Source: Dehalococcoidales bacterium
GTDB lineage: Bacteria; Chloroflexota; Dehalococcoidia; Dehalococcoidales; DAOVUZ01
NCBI GenBank assembly: GCA_030632305.1
Contig: DAOVUZ010000059.1
Location: forward strand, 1-5,094
DNA: 5,094 bases
Direction: 5' to 3'
Part shown: one piece after another, positions 1 through 5,094 of the stretch
Position numbering within the stretch: position 1 is the stretch's first letter
How the letters are laid out: every line of letters starts with the position of its first letter
Notes under the pieces: generated by a model
Told to the model about the DNA's origin: nothing
The model's input: only the letters and a program-made list of their open reading frames with translations
Database searches by the model: none
Translations under genes and position numbers: made by a program

Positions 1-25
1 ATACCAATATCAGGAGTGTGAACCG

Positions 26-568
26 ATGGAGCTACAGATAACAGGTAAAAATATAGACCTATCATCAGCGGTACATCGTTACATTGAACGCAAACTGGGC
101 AAGCTCAGTCGCTATCTACCTAATATTATTGAGTCCAAGGCCGAAATTTTTGAAGAGAAGACAAAGTCCCCCCATCAGCACTTTGTGGTGCGGGTAACTA
201 TAGATAGCAGCGGCACCCTGCTCCGTGGGGAGGGGAGGGGAGAAGACCTGTTCACAGCTATTGACAAGGTAGCCACGATTATGAATCGGCAAATTGAGCA
301 CTATAAGGGGAAACTATATGATAAGGGGAGGGGTAACTCATTCACCAGAAGTAAATTCAGTGAGGAAGTAGAGACACGGCCCCAACGAAGTGTAGTCAAG
401 GTTAAGCGATTCCCGGTTGAACCAATGTCCGTAGCCGAAGCCACAGACGAGATGGAGCTTTTGGGTCATGATTTCTTCCTGTTCTTTAATGCTGATACCG
501 AAAAACTTAATCTGTTATATCGACGAAAGGATGGTAACTACGGTCTGATTGAGCCTGAGTCGGAGTAA
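26..568 (+). CDS. hpf: Long-form ribosome hibernation promoting factor (HPF/RaiA family)
   Basis: Binds the decoding region of the 30S subunit in slow-growing or stationary cells; long forms also join two 70S ribosomes into inactive 100S dimers through the C-terminal domain (family knowledge). The 180-residue length fits the long form. Residues 1-100 are the S30AE domain: it opens MELQITGKNIDLSSAV, continues with a basic helix (RKLGKLSRYL), and ends with helix DLFTAIDKVATIMNRQIEHYK. A polar linker covers about 101-121. Residues 122-178 are the dimerisation domain, recognised by VVKVKRFPVEPMSVAEA, LGHDFFLFFN and YRRKDGNYGLIEP. The ATG is preceded by AGGAG at 12-16, nine bases away, which supports this start. 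The stop lies 4 nt before the alkyltransferase ATG, so the two are probably co-transcribed. The promoter lies outside the window. The coding strand carries several GGGG runs between 227 and 333. The identification is secure; dimer formation is inferred from the domain. Confidence 0.96.
   Translation: MELQITGKNIDLSSAVHRYIERKLGKLSRYLPNIIESKAEIFEEKTKSPHQHFVVRVTIDSSGTLLRGEGRGEDLFTAIDKVATIMNRQIEHYKGKLYDKGRGNSFTRSKFSEEVETRPQRSVVKVKRFPVEPMSVAEATDEMELLGHDFFLFFNADTEKLNLLYRRKDGNYGLIEPESE
562..565 (+). promoter_or_regulatory. Ribosome binding site that fixes the alkyltransferase start
   Basis: GGAG lies 7 nt before the ATG at 573 and overlaps the last hpf codons; its final G is one base before the hpf TAA (566-568). 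This position favours translational coupling, with ribosomes ending hpf close to the next start. It argues against the in-frame TTG at 549. Confidence 0.7.
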
Positions 569-572
569 CACT

Positions 573-1085
573 ATGAGAGAAGAGCTAAGATACATCACTG
601 TTAACAGTGATGGGGGCTGGCTCGGAATATTAGGCTCGGCAAAGGGGCTACTGTGTATTACCTTGCCCCAGCACTCAGCTCAAGAGGCGCATCAGCTATT
701 AGGCGATAGAGCAAATCATGCAACCTGGTCTCCCCACTTATTTGACGACTTAATACAGCGCCTCAGGATTTACTTTAGCGCTCATAAGGTAAACTTTCCT
801 GATGAGCTTAACTTATCTGGAGCTACCACCTTTCAGCGTGAGGTATGGGAAATAACTAGGCTTATCCCTTATGGTGAGACCAGAAGCTACACCCGGGTAG
901 CGGAGTATATTGGCAAACCAGCGGCAGTTCGGGCGGTGGGGCAAGCTCTAGCCAGAAATCCTCTACCTGTTATCATCCCCTGCCATCGGGTAGTAGCCAG
1001 CGATGACAGGCTCGGTGGCTACAGCGGGGGATTGGAGATGAAGAGGTATCTTCTTTATCTGGAAGCCTCGGGCAGTATTCAATAA
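573..1085 (+). CDS. ogt: Methylated-DNA--[protein]-cysteine S-methyltransferase (Ogt/MGMT type)
   Basis: Suicide DNA repair protein that moves a methyl or alkyl group from O6-alkylguanine (or O4-alkylthymine) to its own cysteine. The 170 residues have a variable N-terminal domain (about 1-80) and the conserved C-terminal DNA-binding domain (about 84-166). The active-site PCHRV has Cys137 and His138. Lining this up with human MGMT gives a constant offset of 8: Tyr106 (human Y114) in SYTRVA, Arg120 (R128 arginine finger) in AVRAVGQA, Asn129 (N137), Tyr150 and Ser151 in GGYSGG (Y158, S159), and Glu164 (E172). All key residues are present, so the enzyme should be active. There is no Ada-type N-terminal zinc or AraC region. 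I chose the ATG at 573 because GGAG at 562-565 sits 7 nt upstream; an in-frame TTG at 549 would overlap hpf and lacks a convincing site. Ogt versus Ada-C naming is by architecture only. Confidence 0.95.
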   Translation: MREELRYITVNSDGGWLGILGSAKGLLCITLPQHSAQEAHQLLGDRANHATWSPHLFDDLIQRLRIYFSAHKVNFPDELNLSGATTFQREVWEITRLIPYGETRSYTRVAEYIGKPAAVRAVGQALARNPLPVIIPCHRVVASDDRLGGYSGGLEMKRYLLYLEASGSIQ

Positions 1086-1171
1086 GGTCAGGATTTAGCC
1101 CGGTATAGTCTTCGTTTACCCTCAACAGTTCCTCTTACTTTCAGGTTCAGGATCGGCAAAGCCTAAAGATA

Positions 1172-1217
1172 CAGGTATCAGAAGTTAGAAAAGGCTGGGT
1201 GTTGGTCATGATACCTG
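1172..1217 (+). promoter_or_regulatory. Possible antiterminator pairing overlapping the terminator
   Basis: CAGGTATCA at 1172-1180 is a perfect 9-bp complement of TGATACCTG at 1209-1217, and the second arm is part of the terminator stem. The two folds cannot form together. The left arm can also form a weak local hairpin with the preceding bases (GATA 1168-1171 with TATC 1176-1179), giving a third state. The pairing is seen directly; any regulatory role is inference. No ligand-binding domain is recognised, and no gene directly follows on the transcript. Confidence 0.3.
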
Positions 1218-1225
1218 GCCTTTTT
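1189..1225 (+). terminator. Intrinsic terminator of the hpf-alkyltransferase transcript
   Basis: Bases 1189-1203 pair with 1210-1224 to give a 15-bp stem including several G-U pairs, with a 6-nt loop (GGTCAT). The base is AAAAGGC against GCCTTTT, and the 3' side runs into TTTTT (1221-1225) followed by ATT. It lies about 100 nt after the alkyltransferase stop, the right place to end the hpf-ogt transcript. A competing arm upstream (1172-1180) can pair with 1209-1217 and would break the upper stem. Confidence 0.75.
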
Positions 1226-1235
1226 ATTGTGACAA

Positions 1236-1254
1236 CACATTTTAAGCAAATGTG
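1236..1254. repeat. 7-5-7 inverted repeat, possible operator
   Basis: CACATTT and AAATGTG form a perfect inverted repeat around TAAGC. TGTGAC occurs at 1228-1233 and again at 1251-1256, and its complement GTCACA at 1281-1286. The size and symmetry suit a dimeric repressor or activator, and the TGTGA word recalls CRP/FNR half sites, but the spacing does not match the usual TGTGA-N6-TCACA. The site lies about 130 nt upstream of the TATAAT of the cupin gene. Its function is unproven. Confidence 0.3.
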
Positions 1255-1385
1255 ACTCTGGCTGCACAAAATGCAAGTCTGTCACATCCAAGCACTTTGG
1301 GAAAATTCATTAGTCGATCTATTCTTCACGCCTCGTGCTGTTTGGGATTTTTCGGGTTATCTATGCTTTGTGTTTAGCTGTGTTG

Positions 1386-1391
1386 TATAAT
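1386..1391 (+). promoter_or_regulatory. Probable -10 box of the cupin promoter
   Basis: This is a perfect TATAAT, 54 nt before the cupin ATG and in an AT-rich stretch. No good -35 hexamer is visible: at 17-nt spacing the bases are ATGCTT, and the 16- and 18-nt options are no better. A start of transcription near 1397-1399 would give a leader of roughly 48 nt. The weak -35 suggests dependence on an activator or a chance match. Confidence 0.4.
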
Positions 1392-1445
1392 GCAGAAGGG
1401 TAAGAAATGTCTACAATACAGTCAAATTCATAATGAGGTATAGAT

Positions 1446-1793
1446 ATGCAGGATGGTGAAGAACAAGGAGATGCCAAGAAACTCACAGGGATAGCTGTAA
1501 CCCTGGCCGACTTGTTGGACTACCAAGATGATGCTGTAGTCAGCAGGACAATAATTGGAAAGAAGACGGGAACCCTTACTTTATTCTCTTTTGATGAAGG
1601 ACAAGGTTTGAGTGAACACACAGCGCCATTTGATGCTTTTGTCTATATTCTTGACGGCGAAGCTGAGGTTACTATCTCAGGTAAATCTTTGCAATTGAAA
1701 GAAGGTGAGGTAGTCGTAATGCCAGCCAACGAACCGCACGCATTGAGAGCAACAAAGAGATTCAAGATGATGTTAGTAATGATAAGGTCTTGA
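1446..1793 (+). CDS. Small single-domain cupin protein
   Basis: A 115-residue protein forming one cupin beta-barrel, presumably cytoplasmic as no signal peptide or membrane segment is seen. After a variable N-terminus (1-30) the barrel runs from about 31 to 114. Motif 1 is EHTAPFDAFVYILDGE (57-72), with His58 and the conserved Gly71-Glu72. Motif 2 is GEVVVMPANEPHAL (87-100), with Pro93 and His98. Classical cupins have HxH plus a glutamate in motif 1; here only one His is present and the second His and the Glu positions are not obvious, so metal binding may be altered. GAGG at 1435-1438, 7 nt from the ATG, supports the start. It stands alone after a terminator and behind its own TATAAT. Members of this small 'EHTAPFDA' cupin group are widespread in bacteria and archaea, with no agreed reaction. 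Fold confident, function unknown. Confidence 0.88.
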   Translation: MQDGEEQGDAKKLTGIAVTLADLLDYQDDAVVSRTIIGKKTGTLTLFSFDEGQGLSEHTAPFDAFVYILDGEAEVTISGKSLQLKEGEVVVMPANEPHALRATKRFKMMLVMIRS

Positions 1794-1967
1794 GCTACCC
1801 TGACAACCTACGTAGGTACGCTTTCTTGTTTATGTAGTCACAATAACACACAACTTTTACCTTTCCGGGTGTGCATCTGAGAGATACTTGGCGACTCTTA
1901 GGATTGAAAAGCTTCTGGTTAAATACCCCTAGCAACCGCTTCCAGGTTCTATAGGGACCAGCACGGT
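1794..1967. other. Convergent intergenic gap after the cupin and membrane-protein genes
   Basis: No gene is visible. There is a perfect 12-base palindrome (1806-1817) and a bipartite stem-loop beside the membrane-protein stop: AACCG 1934-1938 with CGGTT 1964-1968, enclosing GGTTC 1945-1949 with GGACC 1955-1959. Neither is followed by a T-run on the relevant strand, so I do not call an intrinsic terminator. Convergent transcripts must nevertheless end somewhere here. Confidence 0.5.
1806..1817. repeat. Perfect 12-bp palindrome
   Basis: ACCTACGTAGGT is fully self-complementary and begins 13 nt after the cupin stop. As RNA it would make only a four-pair stem, so it is a poor terminator. It might be a protein-binding site or chance. 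Confidence 0.35.
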
Positions 1968-2501
1968 TCACTGTCTACCCATCGCATTTCCTTGTTTTTT
2001 CTTCCTAACTACTTTGAGCAATGAATTCAGCTCTGCTCTCTCCCCCATGAATTTTACGGGGGATACTATACCTATAACAGTCATCTCAAGATGTTGGAAT
2101 TTCATGAATCTTGCCATTACGAACATGCCGACTCCCGTTGCAATAAATATCAGTTCAATTAACCCTAGGGAATCCCAATATAACAGCGGGAAGAGACCCA
2201 CCGCAAGAGACACAATTCCCGGGATTATCAACACATGAAACCTTTGTTCCTTAAAGCTAATACTTGAGATGTGGTCATAGTCATAGTCTGTGACAGTACT
2301 ACCCTTCTTCAGAACATAGTCTGTGACAGTACCACCCTTCTTCACAATCAATCTCTTGTTTGAAGCATACGCAGTACAACCGCTCAGTTTGAATGACTTT
2401 TCAATGACTTCACCTTCTACCATGAAGGGCTCAATATCTCCATTCACCTTCAACGTTCTCCTTCCATCAATATTCTGTTCATTTTTCCGTATACAATACA
2501 T
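1968..2501 (-). CDS. Two-helix membrane protein with a bacterial PH-like domain
   Basis: A 177-residue protein without a specific name. Residues about 27-86 resemble the first strands of a bacterial PH (bPH-type) domain: GEVIEKSFKLSGCTAYASNK, then RLIVKKG, then the DYDYDHISSISF turn typical before the membrane part. Two hydrophobic segments follow, about 89-109 and 113-133, separated by a short WDSLGL turn, so both ends are probably cytoplasmic. The tail (136-168) returns to PH-like strands and ends in a helix ELNSLLKVVRKKK. Such proteins sit in the inner membrane with unknown role. An 11-residue unit is duplicated in tandem at 54-75. The start is uncertain: GGAG is only 2 nt before this ATG, and Met27 is an alternative, but no other ATG occurs in frame before the upstream stop. 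It follows dnaE by 76 nt on the same strand and may be read from the dnaE transcript. Real gene likely; the family call is from pattern only. Confidence 0.7.
   Translation of the reverse strand: MYCIRKNEQNIDGRRTLKVNGDIEPFMVEGEVIEKSFKLSGCTAYASNKRLIVKKGGTVTDYVLKKGSTVTDYDYDHISSISFKEQRFHVLIIPGIVSLAVGLFPLLYWDSLGLIELIFIATGVGMFVMARFMKFQHLEMTVIGIVSPVKFMGERAELNSLLKVVRKKKQGNAMGRQ
2282..2347 (-). repeat. In-frame 33-nt tandem duplication inside the membrane-protein gene
   Basis: The 30 bases at 2282-2311 recur at 2315-2344 with one mismatch (2300 T against 2333 C), a period of 33 nt. In protein this gives KKGGTVTDYVL then KKGSTVTDYDY (residues 54-75). The near identity at DNA level points to a recent slippage or unequal-crossover event. 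A smaller repeat, CATAGT twice, adjoins it at about 2276-2287 and encodes the YDYD segment. Confidence 0.9.
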
Positions 2502-2577
2502 TTCTCCATTTTTTACGGATCGTAGTCATATTTAACGCTCCGGGATGTCATTTTGAGATAACCACTGTCTTCCTTGG
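2502..2577 (-). other. Spacer between dnaE and the membrane-protein gene
   Basis: The 76 nt on the - strand show no hairpin with a T-run, so no terminator separates the two genes, and no convincing promoter either. Read-through from dnaE is the simplest reading. The only translation signal is GGAG two bases before the downstream ATG, unusually close. Confidence 0.4.
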
Positions 2578-5094
2578 TCATTTCCAGTCAAGCCTCAACC
2601 TCTCCTCACCCACCAATTCTACTAGCCGCTGATAAAGTTCGGGACAATAGCTGATGGATATATTAGACAGCTTGAGGTTGATAATCTTTTCCTCATTGGT
2701 AACCCGCAGGCTTACTTCATCCTCTCCGGGGAAATCTTTGAGGGTGTTAATCAATTTATGCAGATAGGCTAAATCACTATCATCGTCACTGGTCTGGGTG
2801 ATGTCTATTACCAGTCGGCGACTTTCGGCTGAGGTAGCATGGGCTGCGGTTTCCGCAGCAACCACCGGCATCTCACCGGGCTGAGGAGTAACCACCTCTT
2901 CACCTTTATCTGCTTCTGGTTGGTAGCAGCGCACACAGTCGCAGTTTAGCTGCACCTGTTCATCCCTCAGCTTCACCTTGCCTTCAACCACCAGTATATT
3001 TCCTTCTTGCCACAGGTCTCTGGTACTGGCATAGACCTTGGGCCAAACCATGACCTCGATTCTGCCATCAAGGTCTTCCAGCACAGCACTGGCAAAGGGG
3101 TGCCCGTCTCTGGTGAGTAGTTGACGAACTGAGGCTACCATTCCGGCAACAACAACAGTTTGCCCTACCAGCTCGGCATCAACTTGACCACACAGGATAG
3201 CATCCTCTGAGGTCATCTTGGTAATAAATGAGCTGAAGGGGTGCTCAGAGAAGTATACTCCCGTCAGCTCCCTCTCCCAGACCAGCCTCTCCCGAGTAGA
3301 GATATCGACAGTTTCTAGATCAAGGCTGGGCACAGGAACCGGCATTGCCACCCCCCACAGGTCAAACATAGTAGATTGCCCTGTCTCCCGCAGACTTTGC
3401 TCTCGTTGAGCCAGAGAAAGAATACGATTAGTGTTGTGGAGTAGAGTGCCACGGTCACCCAGAGAGTCTAGGGCTCCAGCCTTAATCAAGCTTTCCAGTA
3501 CCCGTTTGTTCAAGCCACGCAGGTCGGCACGGCGGCACAGGTCTTCAATAGATTTGAAGTCGCCCCCCTTACTTCGTTCAGCGATGATAGGCTCAATAGC
3601 CCCTGGTCCCACATTCTTGATAGCGGTTAGCCCGAAGCGGATAGCTGGAGTGCCACTATCATTCTCTATAGAAAAGGTAACCTGACTACAATTTATATCT
3701 GGTGGGAGCACCGTAATACCCAGGCGGCGGCATTCGGCAACAGCACTGGCTACCTTCTCTGACTGGTCGGCGTTGGTAATCAGGAAAGCGGTGATATATT
3801 CTGCCGGGTAGTTTGCCTTAAGATAAGCAGTCTGATAGGAAATAAGGGCATAGCTCACACTGTGAGCCTTATTAAAGGCGTAGCCAGCGAACGGCTCAAT
3901 AAGGGCAAAAACCTCAGCCGCTACCTCGGTCGAGAATCCGTTCTTCTTGGCTCCGGCAATAAAGTTACGCTTTTCTTTTCTCATAACCTCAGGAATTTTC
4001 TTGCCCATTGCCTTGCGGAAGATGTCAGCCTGCCCCAGAGTATAGCCAGCGAAGGCCTGGACAATAAACAGCACCTGTTCTTGATACACAATCACTCCAT
4101 AGGTTTCCTCAAGAATGCCGGCCAGGGTGTTGTGGGGGTAGTGGATAGGCTCAATACCATGCTTGGCTTTGATGAAGGTAGGGATTTGCTCCATAGGTCC
4201 AGGGCGATAGAGGGCTACCATAGCAGCAATATCGCTGAAGGAGGTTGGCTTAAGCTCCCTGATATAGCGGCGCATCCCAGTCCCCTCCAACTGAAACACA
4301 CCAGCCGTTTCCCCCGAGGATAAGAGTTCAAAGGTCCTGGCATCATCCATCGGGATATGGTGCAGGTCAATCTCAATGCCACGGTTCTGGTAAATAATCT
4401 CCTTTGCCTTGCCCAGAATGGTGAGGTTAGCCAAACCAAGAAAATCCATCTTCAAAAGACCAATCCGGGCAATATCATCCATAGTGAACTGAGTCATAAC
4501 AGTCGCTTCACCATTACCCTTGCTTACCCGCTGTAGCGGGACGTATCTGGTGAGTGGCTCTTTAGATATAACCACACCGGCGGCATGAGTGCTGGCATGG
4601 CGAGCGATACCCTCTATCCTCTTCGCCGAGTCAACCAGGTTGCTGACGGTGTCATCCTCATCATAGATATTCTTTAGTTCGCTATTTTCACCCAGGGCTC
4701 TGTCCAGGGTCATCCCCGGTCCAAGGGGAACCAGCCTGGCTACGCGGTCAACAGCACTGTAAGGCATACCCAAAGCCCGACCCACATCCCTTAGGGCTGC
4801 CCTGGCACCCAGGGTGCCGAAGGTGATAATCTGGGCGACATGGTCAGTTCCATATTTCTGTGAAACATAGGAGAGAACCTCGTCACGGCGGTCATCCTCA
4901 AAATCTAAGTCTATATCTGGCAGCTCATTACGCTCCAAGTTAAGGAAACGCTCGAAGACCAGCTTATTCTCAATAGGGTCAATGGCAGTAATACCCAGGC
5001 AATGAAGAACGATACTGGCAGCAGCACTACCCCTAACCCCGAACAGGATGTTTTGCTTCCGGACGAAGGAGACGATATCCCAGACGACAAGGAA
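2578..5094 (-). CDS. dnaE: DNA polymerase III alpha subunit, C-terminal 838 residues (5' end outside window)
   Basis: Catalytic subunit of the replicative DNA polymerase. The reading frame stays open to the window edge, so the N-terminal PHP domain and first palm part are missing here only because the window ends. In visible numbering (residue 1 at 5094): the glycine-rich GVRGSAAAS motif at 19-27; catalytic aspartates 62 and 64 in PDIDLDF; the third catalytic Asp217 in KMDFLGL; finger motifs YRPGPMEQIP (296-305) and GYAFNKAHSVSYALISYQ (404-421); helix-hairpin-helix KNVGPG (493-498); an internal clamp-binding motif QSTMF (573-577); an OB-fold at about 644-722; an acidic, Ala/Pro-rich linker (725-757); and a C-terminal alpha/beta domain (760-838). 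The order matches DnaE, not PolC, which carries an inserted exonuclease. A TTG at 4938 is an internal leucine, not the start. The membrane-protein gene follows after 76 nt. Confidence 0.97.
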   Translation of the reverse strand, partial: FLVVWDIVSFVRKQNILFGVRGSAAASIVLHCLGITAIDPIENKLVFERFLNLERNELPDIDLDFEDDRRDEVLSYVSQKYGTDHVAQIITFGTLGARAALRDVGRALGMPYSAVDRVARLVPLGPGMTLDRALGENSELKNIYDEDDTVSNLVDSAKRIEGIARHASTHAAGVVISKEPLTRYVPLQRVSKGNGEATVMTQFTMDDIARIGLLKMDFLGLANLTILGKAKEIIYQNRGIEIDLHHIPMDDARTFELLSSGETAGVFQLEGTGMRRYIRELKPTSFSDIAAMVALYRPGPMEQIPTFIKAKHGIEPIHYPHNTLAGILEETYGVIVYQEQVLFIVQAFAGYTLGQADIFRKAMGKKIPEVMRKEKRNFIAGAKKNGFSTEVAAEVFALIEPFAGYAFNKAHSVSYALISYQTAYLKANYPAEYITAFLITNADQSEKVASAVAECRRLGITVLPPDINCSQVTFSIENDSGTPAIRFGLTAIKNVGPGAIEPIIAERSKGGDFKSIEDLCRRADLRGLNKRVLESLIKAGALDSLGDRGTLLHNTNRILSLAQREQSLRETGQSTMFDLWGVAMPVPVPSLDLETVDISTRERLVWERELTGVYFSEHPFSSFITKMTSEDAILCGQVDAELVGQTVVVAGMVASVRQLLTRDGHPFASAVLEDLDGRIEVMVWPKVYASTRDLWQEGNILVVEGKVKLRDEQVQLNCDCVRCYQPEADKGEEVVTPQPGEMPVVAAETAAHATSAESRRLVIDITQTSDDDSDLAYLHKLINTLKDFPGEDEVSLRVTNEEKIINLKLSNISISYCPELYQRLVELVGEERLRLDWK

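Larger units (their letters stand above)
1086..1445 (+). other. 360-nt intergenic region between the alkyltransferase and cupin genes
   Basis: I see no protein gene on either strand here and no tRNA or other recognisable structured RNA. From left to right it holds a purine-rich stretch with competing hairpin arms (about 1141-1188), an intrinsic terminator (1189-1225), a 7-5-7 inverted repeat flanked by TGTGAC words (1228-1286), and a TATAAT box (1386-1391) about 55 nt before the cupin start. The stretch after the terminator looks more AT-rich than the neighbouring genes. The layout fits the end of the hpf-ogt transcript followed by a separate promoter region for the cupin gene. Confidence 0.7.

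Noticed and set aside
116..301. 61-codon frame antisense to hpf
   Set aside because: It is contained in a clear hpf gene and shows no domain.
549..572. In-frame TTG at 549 as the alkyltransferase start
   Set aside because: It would overlap hpf by 20 nt and lacks a good ribosome site, while ATG 573 has GGAG 7 nt upstream and gives the usual family length.
1141..1220. Resemblance of GGCAAAGCC and AAGGCTGGGT to parts of the c-di-GMP-I riboswitch core
   Set aside because: The first conserved half (GGCAAACC with its tetraloop helix) is not present, and the expected helices do not form, so the likeness is only local.
1877..1901. 7-bp hairpin CTGAGAG/CTCTTAG with 11-nt loop in the convergent gap
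   Set aside because: It is weak, contains a G-U pair, and has no T-run on either strand, so it is not a terminator.
2014..2535. Two + strand frames antisense to the membrane-protein gene
   Set aside because: The - strand frame shows membrane helices and PH-like strands, and the + strand translations show no family features; the second of them runs only a little past the gene start.
2513..2551. 12-codon frame (MTSRSVKYDYDP) on the - strand before the membrane-protein gene
   Set aside because: It has no ribosome site at a usable distance and is of a length expected by chance.
3218..4439. Several open frames of 63 to 153 codons overlapping dnaE, both antisense and in another frame of the same strand
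   Set aside because: They lie fully inside a well-conserved gene, have no recognisable domains or coherent ribosome sites, and read as shadows of its codon pattern.
4936..4938. TTG at 4938 as the dnaE start
   Set aside because: The frame continues to the window edge with typical DnaE sequence (GVRGSAAAS, CLGITAIDP, FERFLNLERNE), so this codon is an internal leucine.

Overview
The window looks like an ordinary chromosomal stretch of a mid-GC bacterium. The DnaE sequence style and the 'EHTAPFDA' cupin remind me of Chloroflexota, perhaps Dehalococcoidia, but that placement comes from memory of families and needs a search. There are no RNA genes, CRISPR arrays, insertion sequences or phage genes, and I see no clear novel multi-gene system.

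Layout: on the + strand, a long-form ribosome hibernation factor (hpf, 26-568) is followed after 4 nt by an O6-alkylguanine-DNA alkyltransferase (573-1085), an apparent two-gene operon. A 360-nt gap (1086-1445) follows. It holds a strong intrinsic terminator (1189-1225), an upstream arm that could compete with it (1172-1180), an inverted repeat (1236-1254), and a perfect TATAAT (1386-1391) just ahead of a small + strand cupin gene (1446-1793). From the other side, on the - strand, the 3' part of dnaE (DNA polymerase III alpha, 2578 to the window end, its 5' part outside) is followed after 76 nt by a two-helix membrane protein resembling a bacterial PH domain (1968-2501). The cupin and the membrane protein converge on a 174-nt gap at 1794-1967.

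How they fit together: hpf and the alkyltransferase suggest joint expression of ribosome protection and DNA repair, as might suit slow growth or stress. DnaE is the replicative polymerase. The cupin and the membrane protein have no defined role. The most noticeable oddities are an in-frame 11-residue tandem duplication in the membrane protein, the alternative pairing around the terminator after the alkyltransferase gene, and departures from consensus in the DnaE glycine-rich motif and the cupin metal motif.
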